Assembly: GCF_000165485.1 (NCBI RefSeq)
Contig: NC_014623.1
Coordinates: 3,429,501 to 3,493,500 of the forward strand
From: Stigmatella aurantiaca DW4/3-1
GTDB lineage: Bacteria > Myxococcota > Myxococcia > Myxococcales > Myxococcaceae
Reading direction: 5' to 3'
Length of the DNA: 64,000 nt
Each line of letters opens with the position of its first letter. Positions within the stretch are counted from its first letter, which is position 1. Below the pieces are notes generated by a model. It worked only from the letters and a program-made list of their open reading frames with translations. It was not told the DNA's origin and ran no database searches. Of the stretch, positions 34,607 through 41,847 are shown in pieces. Both the position numbers and the translations under genes were made by a program.

Positions 34607-34671
34607 AGCACGCCCGCAGCTTGGCAGTGCGTAAACCGGGCAAGGGAGCGCACCCGGGGAGCACGGCGCTA

Positions 34672-36188
34672 GGAGTCTGTTGGGGTAACGGAGAGAACCT
34701 ACTCGACGGGTAGGAGAGGACGTGATGGGGTAGCCTACCCATGAGCAAGGTCTACCGCCCCTACCAGCCAGAGCAGTCGGAGCTACTGCCGCCCTCGCCC
34801 CGGGAGTGGCTGCCCGAAGAGCACCTGGCGTACTTCATCTTGGATACGGTGAAGGAGATGGACCTGAAGGTGCTGTTGGAGAAGTACGAGCGAGAGCTGA
34901 GGGGCTACCCGCCGTACCACCCGAGGATGCTGGTGGGGCTGTTGTTGTACGGCTACTGCGTGGGAGTGGCCTCGTCGAGGCGGCTGGAGAGGAAGACGTA
35001 CGAGGACGTGGCGTTTCGAATCATCGCTGCGGGCCAGCATCCGGACCACACGGCGATAGCGGAGTTTCGCCGGCGGCACCTGAAGGAGTTGTCGGGGCTG
35101 TTCGTGCAGGTGCTGGCGCTGTGCCAGAAGGCGGGGCTGGTGAAGCTGGGGCACGTGGCGCTGGACGGCCCGAAGCTCAAGGCGAATGCCAGCAAGCACA
35201 AGGCGATGAGCTACGAGCGGATGCAACAGCGCGAGCAGGAGCTGACGCAGAAGGTGGGCGAGCGGATGAAGGCGGAGGAGGAGGCGGACGGGGCCGAGGA
35301 CCGGCTGTACGGCAAGAAGAAGCGAGGAGACGAGCTGCCGCAGGAGCTGAGGCGAGCGGAGAGTCGGCTGAAGAAAATCCGTCAGGCCAAGGCGGAGCTG
35401 GAGGCAGAAGCCCAAGCGGCGCGGCAGGCGCAGTAGGAGGCCAAGAAGAAGAAGGACGAGCAGGACCCGCCGCCCTCTGGGCCCACGCGGCTGCCGAGCC
35501 ACTAGGTGCCCACAGACAAGCACGGCAAGCCCAAGCCCAAGGCGCAGCGCAACTTCACCGACCCGGAGAGCCGAATCCAGAAGACGCAGGGCGGCTTCAT
35601 TCAAGGCTACAACGCGCAGGCGGCGGTGGATGAGGGGCACCAGATTATCGTGGCGCAGGCGCTGACGAACCAGGCACCGGACGTGGAGCACTTCGTGCCG
35701 CTGATGGAGCAGGTGGTGGGCAACTGCGGTGGAGTGCCTGGGGTGGTGACGGCCGACGCGGGCTACTTCAGCGAGGACAATGTGGTGAGAGGCACGTGCC
35801 TGGGAATCGATGCGTACCTGGCCACGGGGCGGCTGAAGCACGGCGAAGAGCCCGCGCCGGTGAGGGGCAGAATGCCCCAGGACTTGAGCCTCAAGGAGTG
35901 GATGGCGCGGCGGCTGAGGACGAAGAAAGGCCGGGCGGTGTATGCACGCCGAAAGGCAGTGGCGGAGGCACCCTTTGGACAAATCAAGCAGGTGCGAGGC
36001 TTTCGGCAACTGCTGCTGCGAGGGCTGGCGAAGGCCCGTGGGGAGTGGGCGCTCATCTGCCTGACCCACAATCTGCTGAAGCTTTACCGAGCCACCGTCG
36101 CCGCGTAGCGGCGGGCTCGCTCCCCCTGGAGGAAGCAGGTGCCGAGCAGCCCGCCCGACGCCCATGGCTCGTTAGCTCAACACACTCC
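34672..36188 (+). mobile_element. IS1182-type insertion sequence
   Basis: It encodes an IS1182-like transposase with imperfect terminal inverted repeats, GGAGTCTGTTGGGG (34672-34685) and GCTCAACACACTCC (36175-36188). No clear target duplication is visible. To its right the reading frame continues as an HTH-regulator fragment, suggesting it landed in or next to that gene. Confidence 0.75.
34741..36108 (+). pseudogene. IS1182-type transposase interrupted by two in-frame TAG codons
   Basis: The 455-codon frame is continuous apart from TAG at 35434-35436 and TAG at 35503-35505. The N-terminal part has the DUF772-type domain (GYPPYHPRMLVGLLLYGY, HTAIAEFRRRH, LDGPKLKANASKHK). The C-terminal part has the DDE domain (GFIQGYNAQAAVDEGHQIIVA, VTADAGYFSE, AEAPFGQIKQ). 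Both stops sit in the Lys/Gln-rich linker and each differs from CAG by a single C-to-T change, so they look like point decay of a once intact gene. Without readthrough no complete transposase is made. Confidence 0.88.
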
Positions 36189-36332
36189 GAGTTGATGGGG
36201 ATCCACCCCAAGTCCATGCCGCGCCTGGAGGGAGGGAGCTCAAATCCCACTGTGGCCACGCTCGTAGCTGCGTCCGTCGCCTTCAAGGTGCCACTCCGCG
36301 ACCTGTTCCCGGAGACGGAAGGAGAAGTTTGA
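36189..36332 (+). pseudogene. C-terminal fragment of an XRE-type HTH regulator
   Basis: The residues ELMGIHPKSMPRLEGG, then NPTVATLVAASVAFKVPL and the end LFPETEGEV match the second half of a lambda-repressor-like HTH domain (recognition helix and the NP-T-L-A loop). The N-terminal half is absent; the fragment begins exactly at the IS1182 right end. It should be non-functional. Confidence 0.7.
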
Positions 36333-36479
36333 CGGGTCACCTCCAGCGAGCGCGCGTGTTGCCTGGGTAGCCGAGAAGACACCTGGGGGACAGGAGGCCG
36401 CCCAGCGCCCGATAAGCCCTGGAGATCCCTGACCTTCTTGTACTGGCACGTAGCCACCCGCTCGGCCATGATTCCGCTC

Positions 36480-36818
36480 ATGGCAAAGAGAACGACGCGT
36501 CCTCCTACCCATCCTCCTGCAACCCCTGCCTCGATTTCTCCAGGGGAGGGAATCGCCCTACTCCAAGAACTGCTCGAACGCGGTTCCAACTTGCTTCAGA
36601 GGGCACCGCGTGAAGAGGAGATGGACGTCTACCGGACTGAACTCAACAGTGCCTTAGATGAACTTACTAACTTGCAGCGTTGCTTCATGAACAAAACCGG
36701 GGGATATTTTGTGATCTGGGAATTTCGCTCGAAGGAATCCAAGCATTGCTCCCGAGATTGGCCCTCCGATCGAAAACACACCAAAGCGGCCTCGGAACAT
36801 CTCCCAATGGCGCGATAG
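36480..36818 (+). CDS. Hypothetical protein, probably truncated
   Basis: This 112-residue frame begins with Pro/Thr-rich sequence and a helical segment (EGIALLQELLERGSNLL, then REEEMDVYRTELNSALDEL). That segment resembles the N-terminal helices I recall from myxobacterial TIR-like nucleotide-binding proteins; confidence is low. After about 36660 the frame lies opposite the end of the GNAT gene and loses sense, so the original C-terminal domain appears lost. No good Shine-Dalgarno is seen. Confidence 0.35.
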   Translation: MAKRTTRPPTHPPATPASISPGEGIALLQELLERGSNLLQRAPREEEMDVYRTELNSALDELTNLQRCFMNKTGGYFVIWEFRSKESKHCSRDWPSDRKHTKAASEHLPMAR

Positions 36819-37226
36819 TACCCCTGTTCGTCTAGCGGCCGGGCAAAGCCAAATCCAGTCAAGACGTACATGTCCTTTCTCTATCGGACGGAAGGCACAT
36901 GCACCGATGATTCGGTCCTCTGGATCGTGGAAAAGGAGACCGATTGCTTCTGGGTCGTGTCGGCTTTCAATCTCCCACTGCGCCATATCGTACCCAAATT
37001 CTCTCTGAAAAATCTTCGCTCGCCAATAAACCTCTTTCCTCATCCATTCAGGAGATTTGCAGTCTACCCAGACGACGGGGTTCTTCTCACGAGCAGATCG
37101 AAGGAGCGGCGAGGGCTCAGGTATGAGCGGACGCAAGTAATCATCGTGCAGTGCGTCGTGCTTTTGTTCCTCCTCAGGAACGCCGCTGACATGGGTCCAC
37201 TTACATAGTTCGCAAGTTGTTACCAT
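36654..37226 (-). CDS. GNAT-like acetyltransferase with N-terminal C2H2 zinc finger
   Basis: The 190-aa product starts with CELC, followed 16 residues later by HDALH, a CxxC-Hx3H finger. The remainder has GNAT features: a IIGACAFRPIEKG beta-strand pair, VRLDWIWLCPAARRTGVLSRHW (acetyl-CoA loop RRTGVLSR) and a last strand-helix block (GGPISGAMLGFLRAKF). This order (finger, then acetyltransferase) recalls the eukaryotic cohesin acetyltransferase Eco1/ESCO. Base composition is lower in GC than the chromosome, suggesting acquisition. No partner gene is evident. Confidence 0.7.
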   Translation of the reverse strand: MVTTCELCKWTHVSGVPEEEQKHDALHDDYLRPLIPEPSPLLRSAREKNPVVWVDCKSPEWMRKEVYWRAKIFQREFGYDMAQWEIESRHDPEAIGLLFHDPEDRIIGACAFRPIEKGHVRLDWIWLCPAARRTGVLSRHWEMFRGRFGVFSIGGPISGAMLGFLRAKFPDHKISPGFVHEATLQVSKFI

Positions 37227-37686
37227 TGATACTGGTCCTCATTTCTTTGGCGGCAAAAATACCTAGCCTCCACGACAAATATATCCTAGACTTCACTTTA
37301 GCTATGGAAGCCTTCACTCTTCCGATACGCCGCCGATATATCGCGACTGCTTGCCAACTCTCCAGCATCCGTATGGCCGCAAGCGAAGAGATCCGCCGAG
37401 TCCTGGAGCGCGAGGGCATTCTCTCAATGAAGTAGCCTGAAGAAAGCTCCCCCAGTCCAAGACCGAGATAGCGTTCCTCGATGGCTCCACTTCGGCGACC
37501 TGTGGCGTTGCTGCCTTCCGGTGAGCCTCTCCCGGTCCGCCCTGCTCGTGTAGCAGGTTCTGTAGCTTCACGGCACAGAGCGGCATCAATTCTTTCAAGA
37601 ATTCCGATTATTAATCATCCGTAAACTCTTGAAACCACAGAGGGCATCAATTCTCCGCTACGAATAGAGGTTTCGCACCGCCCGGC
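37227..37686. other. Low-GC non-coding stretch
   Basis: I see no convincing gene in these 460 bp. Short open frames on both strands lack the genome's GC3 bias and any recognisable motif. The region is AT-richer than its surroundings and carries two copies of GGCATCAATTCT (37592 and 37643). It ends at the tmRNA-like fragment, consistent with the edge of an imported segment. Confidence 0.4.
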
Positions 37687-37711
37687 GCGGGTTCGATACC
37701 CGCCGCCTCCA
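37687..37711 (+). other. tmRNA/tRNA 3'-end-like fragment (possible attachment-site relic)
   Basis: A perfect T-arm (GCGGG TTCGATA CCCGC) is followed by CGCCTCC and A, very close to the 3' end of many bacterial tmRNAs (ssrA). No 5' partner strand or mRNA-like domain lies upstream. ssrA 3' ends are common integration sites. It shares 22 of 25 bases with 26354-26378. Confidence 0.55.
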
Positions 37712-37748
37712 CGTCGTGGCTCTCGCACTGCCTGTGTTTGTGTCTGGA

Positions 37749-38045
37749 TTATTGGCGGGTCGGTGCGAGCCCCGGGCACTCTTCAAGGAAGATTGTCTCC
37801 GAGTAAGGAGTCCGCCTGCCAGTTCGCGTCGGCGTACTGTCGCAATAACACCGCTCATCGCCGACCACAGTAGTGCGTGTGCTGTCACTGTAGAATACAA
37901 CAAGATGGTCGGTCTGGCAGATAAGCAATAGAAGTTCTTGTGATGTTGAGTTGGGCCGCATCTCCATATCGGTCTCGGCCGCATCCCCTCCGCAGCCGAG
38001 CTGAACTCCGATGGCGGTAAGACCCAGAACCAGTAGTCGGCGCAT
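37749..38045 (-). CDS. Small lipoprotein, DUF6289-like
   Basis: This 98-aa protein has a lipoprotein signal (MRRLLVLGLTAIGVQLGC) and a small Cys-containing domain (VVFYSDSTRTTVVGDERCYC, later TPYSETIFLEEC). The YSD-x-VG-x-C pattern recalls DUF6289 family peptides; I am not certain. GGAGGAAC just before the ATG (38045) fixes the start. It should sit in the outer membrane or periplasm. The 3' end approaches the tmRNA-like fragment. Confidence 0.6.
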   Translation of the reverse strand: MRRLLVLGLTAIGVQLGCGGDAAETDMEMRPNSTSQELLLLICQTDHLVVFYSDSTRTTVVGDERCYCDSTPTRTGRRTPYSETIFLEECPGLAPTRQ

Positions 38046-38428
38046 TGTTCCTCCAGAAGAATGTGGTGCTCTAGGCAATTGCTGCTTGGGCATGATGCCA
38101 CAATGCCTTGCGCGAATGCAGGCGGAGGAATCAATTCGAGGCGCATGTAATTATCCGGCGCCATTGGAGGAATCGCCAAGGGGAGTGTGCTGGGCTGGGT
38201 TGCGCACCGTTCTGAGTGGCTCACTCTCGCGACGAGCTGCCCGCGATGACCTGCAGCGCCGCTCGCCGCTCGCCGCGTTTCTCGACAGGGGCATTCCTCA
38301 GCTCGTCGGGCAGGGAATAGACGAGCGGCCGGGTATCATCATCCTTGAGACTCAGGTCGCTGGGCATCCCTTTCATGCCTGCTAGATTACGGCGTTCCGG
38401 TATTCACTGACGCTGTCGCGTCGTCGAA
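38046..38428. other. Mostly non-coding interval with one possible small ORF
   Basis: These 383 bp separate the small lipoprotein from the DHFR fragment. Apart from the 51-codon frame at 38221-38376 (listed separately) I find no gene, repeat or structured element here. Confidence 0.35.
38221..38376 (-). CDS. Possible 51-aa hypothetical protein
   Basis: This short frame on the minus strand starts MKGMPSDLSLKDDDTRPLV and continues with a charged helix (LPDELRNAPVEKRGERRAAL). Third-position GC is in the range of real genes, and AGCAGG lies directly before the ATG. No homologue is recognised; it could be a chance ORF or the tail of a lost gene. Confidence 0.3.
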   Translation of the reverse strand: MKGMPSDLSLKDDDTRPLVYSLPDELRNAPVEKRGERRAALQVIAGSSSRE

Positions 38429-38650
38429 CTATCCGGTCTTCAAAGGCCCGGCGACCTTGTAAGTACTGAGGATGGTGCGACGGCCAAGCAGCAGATCGAA
38501 GCTCTCGCCATGCTCGGCCAGTATTGCGTCCCGGCCAGCGGGGGGCCGATAGGGCGCGGTCCAGTCGCCGTAGGGGAAATCGCCGTCTTCGCCGGAGACC
38601 TGGATCACGCCGTCCAGCGAGATGTGTTCGATGACTTTCAGCTTCCTCAT
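38429..38650 (-). pseudogene. Truncated dihydrofolate-reductase-like (RibD C-terminal) protein
   Basis: The first about 57 residues match DHFR-family proteins: MRKLKVIEHISLDGVIQ, then DFPYGDWTAPYRPPAGRDA and SFDLLLGRRT. Homologues run to about 180-200 residues, but here the similarity stops after LLGRRT and a TGA follows 15 codons later, so two thirds of the domain is deleted. AGGAGGA lies just upstream of the ATG. Confidence 0.75.
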
Positions 38651-38821
38651 TTGAAATCCTCCTTCACACTGGTTTGCACTCGCAGCATTTCATGGATGGA
38701 CATGAGGCCGTGGCAGTGTCGGAAGAGAAGAACATGAGGTGGAAAGGCCAGTGTTGGGCGGAACCGAAGGAGTCCACGCGGTCAGCGCCATCCAGTCGCC
38801 TACGAAGCGCCCATAGGAACT

Positions 38822-39826
38822 CTAATGGCTCAGCGGGATCCGCAGCAGATGCCCTTGCTCGGTGCCGACGAACAGGGCGGGAGGTTGGATCGAGGCAGCC
38901 AGGGAGACGGCTTTCTCGCCCTCGGGCAGTGGGATGCGGGGCAGGGCTTCGCGCGTGAGAACATTCATGCCCAGGAGGGCTCCCGCGTCGAGCCACCACA
39001 GGTGCCGGTTGTCCGCCCAGGCGGCGGGGGCTGGGTTGGGAGAGATTTCGAAGTCAAGTCCGCTCTCGCCATCACAGACGGTCAGCGCCTTCGAAGCCTT
39101 GAGGGTCCAAGCGACGTAACGGCCATCTGAAGAGAACCGCAAGGGTTCCAGGGGCGACAGACGATGTTGCTCCACCTGAGGGGCACACTGCCAAGAGCCC
39201 ACGACGGTGGGGGTGCTGCGGCCATCCCACTCCATCACGTTCCCGGCATGCATGTACCGCAAGGTCTCGGGCCGAGAGCCTGGCATGAACAACTCGTCCT
39301 TCACCTTCAGCCAGTCCGGAACGGGCTTGCCGCGAAGCGTGCCGTCGGCGTTGTACGCACCCGAGGAGCCACCGAACCAGTGGCTGCCGCTGGCCCAGGC
39401 TCCGCCCGTGAACTCCACATCCGTCATCGGGATGGGGGCACCCGAGGCCCGGAAGATGATGAAGGGGGCCTCTGGGCCGAGCGGCAGAAAGACAAAGCCA
39501 ATGGGCCCGTCCGGGCTCAGCGCGAGCTGCCAGAGTTGGTTCTGCAAAGTGCCCTGCCAGCTCCAAACGGGCTGGCCGTCCGGCAGTTGGACCACGCGAT
39601 AGTCGAAGCCCCCGTCGGAGAGCGCCCATCGGGTGAAGAGCAGGGCGCCGTTGGCCGAGACCCGAAGTTGGTCCAAGCGTTTGTCCCGGAGATCTCCCAG
39701 GGCGGAGAGCTCGAGCGGTTCAATGCGGCTCGCGGCGGCTGGGGCTCCACCCGCCCCAGCGCCGTGCCGGCAGTGGATGAGCAGTGCCCCGGCGAGCATC
39801 AGCGCTGACAGGGGCAGAAGCCTCAC
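38822..39826 (-). CDS. Exported beta-propeller-like lipoprotein
   Basis: This 334-aa protein has a signal sequence ending LLIHC, an atypical lipobox. The mature part shows repeated strand motifs with a WD40/TolB-like rhythm: VSANGALLFTRWALSD, WQLALSPDGPIGFVFL, LRFSSDGRYVAWTLKA and AWADNRHLWWLDAG. No catalytic motif is seen. The GTG at 39826 is preferred to one at 39832 because AGGAG sits 5-6 bases before it. It follows the lysozyme-like gene with a 2-base gap, so the two are co-transcribed and might act together. Confidence 0.75.
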   Translation of the reverse strand: MRLLPLSALMLAGALLIHCRHGAGAGGAPAAASRIEPLELSALGDLRDKRLDQLRVSANGALLFTRWALSDGGFDYRVVQLPDGQPVWSWQGTLQNQLWQLALSPDGPIGFVFLPLGPEAPFIIFRASGAPIPMTDVEFTGGAWASGSHWFGGSSGAYNADGTLRGKPVPDWLKVKDELFMPGSRPETLRYMHAGNVMEWDGRSTPTVVGSWQCAPQVEQHRLSPLEPLRFSSDGRYVAWTLKASKALTVCDGESGLDFEISPNPAPAAWADNRHLWWLDAGALLGMNVLTREALPRIPLPEGEKAVSLAASIQPPALFVGTEQGHLLRIPLSH

Positions 39827-39828
39827 GC

Positions 39829-40818
39829 TCACTCCTGAGGCGCAGCAGCAGCAGCCTGCGCGTCCAGCGCCGCCTTCAGGTAATCCCTGCGCCGCTCGAA
39901 GCGATCCTGCGGGACTCCCCAGTCGCCGGTCATCTTGCTTTCATCCGAAAGCAAGTCGTAGAGCCCCTGGAGATCATTGTTGACGAGGTGCTGCTGGATC
40001 TCCTTCCGGGTGGAACTCGTATAATCGCCCCGGTAGATCAGATCCACGGCGACGTCCTTGATGGCGGGGTCCAGTTTGTCAAAGTCGACGCTGCCGTACT
40101 TGGCGACCGTGTCGTCCTTGCTGGAGATGCGCTTCACCTCCGACTCGTAGTGGTCGTACACCTTGCTGAACAGTGCCTTCTGGGCCGCGGGGGTGATTTC
40201 GATGGCGGCAACATCCTCCCGCTTGGTGAAGTCGGAGGCCTCCTTGCCCGTCAGCCCCGCGCCCTTGGCCAGAAGCTCGGCGTCAGCCTGGGGCACGCCC
40301 GCGGCGGTCAGGTCCGCGAGGATGGTCTCCTCCGACCGCCCCTTCATGTCGTAGCCGCGGCCGATGGTGACCCCAGACGCGCCCCCGGGCCAGTGGGCCT
40401 CGCGGCTGAAGTAGGGCCCCTTCGTCTCGAGCCCCTCGGCATCGAACGTCAGCTGACCCTCTGGCACTTCGAAGTCGCTGACGAAGGTCTGCGGCGTGGG
40501 GCTCAGGGGGGTGGCTTCAAGGAGTTCGGGTGCCGCCTCGAGGGCCTTGACTGGGTCAAAGGCAGCCGCGTCCACCTTCTGGTTGCTGATCGGGGTGGAC
40601 GAGAGGAGGTTCGGCATCGACGAGACGTCCTTGGCCGGATCGAACCTGCTCTGGTCAAAGTTCACCGTCGAGGCCGTGGTGACGGCATTGCTCTTGGCCA
40701 CGTCCGAGGTGGTCTTGTTGACGCTGGTGGTGGCGTTCGCAGAGAGCCCCTGCGAGGTGTTGCGGGAAGAGACCGAGTTGGAGCCAGAAGACGAACCGCG
40801 CGTGGAATCGATGCCCAT
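39829..40818 (-). CDS. Lysozyme-fold (pesticin/T4-like) protein with low-complexity N-terminus
   Basis: In this 329-aa protein residues 1-60 are Ser/Thr/Asn-rich (GSSSGSNSVSSRNTSQG), with no Sec signal. Residues about 60-125 are a linker. The C-terminal 200 residues resemble T4-lysozyme/pesticin-type muramidases: catalytic Glu candidate in SREAHW (Glu140), the GVTIGRGYDM loop (149-158) and a FERRRDYLKAAL closing helix. The likely action is cleavage of peptidoglycan glycan strands. Lack of a signal peptide implies holin-like release, a specialised secretion route or lysis. The ATG at 40818 has a GAGG box. Confidence 0.68.
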   Translation of the reverse strand: MGIDSTRGSSSGSNSVSSRNTSQGLSANATTSVNKTTSDVAKSNAVTTASTVNFDQSRFDPAKDVSSMPNLLSSTPISNQKVDAAAFDPVKALEAAPELLEATPLSPTPQTFVSDFEVPEGQLTFDAEGLETKGPYFSREAHWPGGASGVTIGRGYDMKGRSEETILADLTAAGVPQADAELLAKGAGLTGKEASDFTKREDVAAIEITPAAQKALFSKVYDHYESEVKRISSKDDTVAKYGSVDFDKLDPAIKDVAVDLIYRGDYTSSTRKEIQQHLVNNDLQGLYDLLSDESKMTGDWGVPQDRFERRRDYLKAALDAQAAAAAPQE

Positions 40819-41190
40819 GGGAGACCTCGGAGAACCGGAGTGGACGGGGGGGGGCAGGTATTGTGTGTGTATGTAGGTCTGGGCCCATGAGGGCACAGAG
40901 CGCACAGCGATCACAGAGTTCTCGCCGGAGGCCCTCCGTTGTTGCGTTGGCGCTGAAAATCCCTTCCGTCGGGCCGGACGCCATGTCGGGCTCCTCCCGC
41001 TCTACCCGGGAGGTAGATGTGGACCCAAGTATCTGAAACAACAGGGGATCCCTAGGTCAAACCGGGCGAGTCAGCGGGCGCCTTCCTGGTTCTTGGAGCG
41101 GGGGACCACCGTGATGGAGGTTGGGCGGGAACGTGGGTCAGTGGGAGGCGCTGCGCGCGGCCGACCCAACGCAGCCCGCGCCGTCGCTCT
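40819..41190. other. Upstream region of the lysozyme-like gene; no gene seen
   Basis: These 372 bp should contain the promoter of the minus-strand lysozyme-like gene. Short frames on both strands show no recognisable protein. I see no repeat or operator beyond a G-tract at 40849-40855 and an alternating GT stretch (40861-40876). Confidence 0.35.
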
Positions 41191-41370
41191 CATGGACCGC
41201 ATCATCGACCACGCCGGTGTTATCCGCATTGAGGGCGACAGCCATCGATCATACGGGCTGGACTATCCGGTCTTCTGGGTTGATCGCTTTCATCCGCACC
41301 GCGTGAAACGGATCTCCAAGGCCGCGTCCGACTTCGGTGGGCCACCCGTCTGGATATGACGCTGCCTTCT
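41191..41370 (+). pseudogene. Decayed second copy of the VOC gene at 25832
   Basis: Three blocks of the 25832-26227 gene recur in order: the start (IIDHAGV for IDHTGIG), the segment DYPVFWVDRFHPH and, after a deletion of about 75 bp, the DNA for the SAGYPSGYYAAF region, now out of frame (reading SDFGGPPVWI then stop). Nucleotide identity in the blocks is high, so the copies diverged recently or share a recent source. Confidence 0.8.
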
Positions 41371-41529
41371 CTTGGGCCCGGTCAGCCAGCATTCGGATTC
41401 AGTGCCGCAATGTGTCACTTCGCAGCGCGGGTCTCTTTGGCCGCAGCGCCAGGCGTTGTCTTTTTTGCCGGATGAGAAGGTTTCGCTTGAGTTCCTTCGC
41501 TATATGATTCTTAATGGAGGCCATTGGTG

Positions 41530-41818
41530 CTTCGCGCTTGAGGCGGACTCAGCGCAGGTGCCCTCAGCCCGATAACTTGAGGAGGATGTGCTCATTTCCA
41601 TAAGGCGGTAAACTTCGCCCAAAAATGACAACGTTTCGATTTGCCCCATCCTCTGTGTCGTTGCGGCTGCGGAGGGAGCATCAGGCGGATCCTACAGCGC
41701 CTCGCGCTTGAAGCGGACTCGGCACCATCGCCCCCCAAGCCCGGTCACCCCCGGAGGACGCTTCTATTTGCCGCACTGCGGTAGATCTCCATGCAGAAAT
41801 GACAACGTTTCGATTCGC
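41530..41818 (+). repeat. Diverged tandem duplication carrying two identical 19-bp operator-like sites
   Basis: The block 41530-41645 is repeated at 41700-41818. Both begin CTCGCGCTTGA(A/G)GCGGACTC, and both end with the identical 19-mer AAATGACAACGTTTCGATT (41624-41642 and 41797-41815). The core TGACAACGTTTC is a near-palindrome centred on CG, like LacI-family operators. The middle parts have diverged. No gene lies in this stretch (41371-41847); it sits upstream of the LPMO remnant and the GH6 cellulase, so a regulatory role is plausible. Confidence 0.55.
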
Positions 41819-41847
41819 GTGATGCTCCCGTGGCCGTCTGGGGCGCG

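Noticed and set aside
34276..34653. A minus-strand open frame across array B encoding an Arg/Glu/Ser repeat peptide
   Set aside because: Unit lengths are not multiples of three, so frame is lost between units; no start signal.
37217..37435. Short overlapping frames on both strands after the GNAT gene
   Set aside because: No Shine-Dalgarno, no genome-like codon use and no recognisable motif.
38651..38821. A possible remnant gene between the DHFR fragment and the propeller lipoprotein
   Set aside because: Frames on both strands are short and I could not match any to a known protein.
41624..41815. A riboswitch or attenuator in the duplicated region
   Set aside because: No stable conserved hairpin pair or leader peptide seen; the only conserved element is the 19-bp operator-like sequence.
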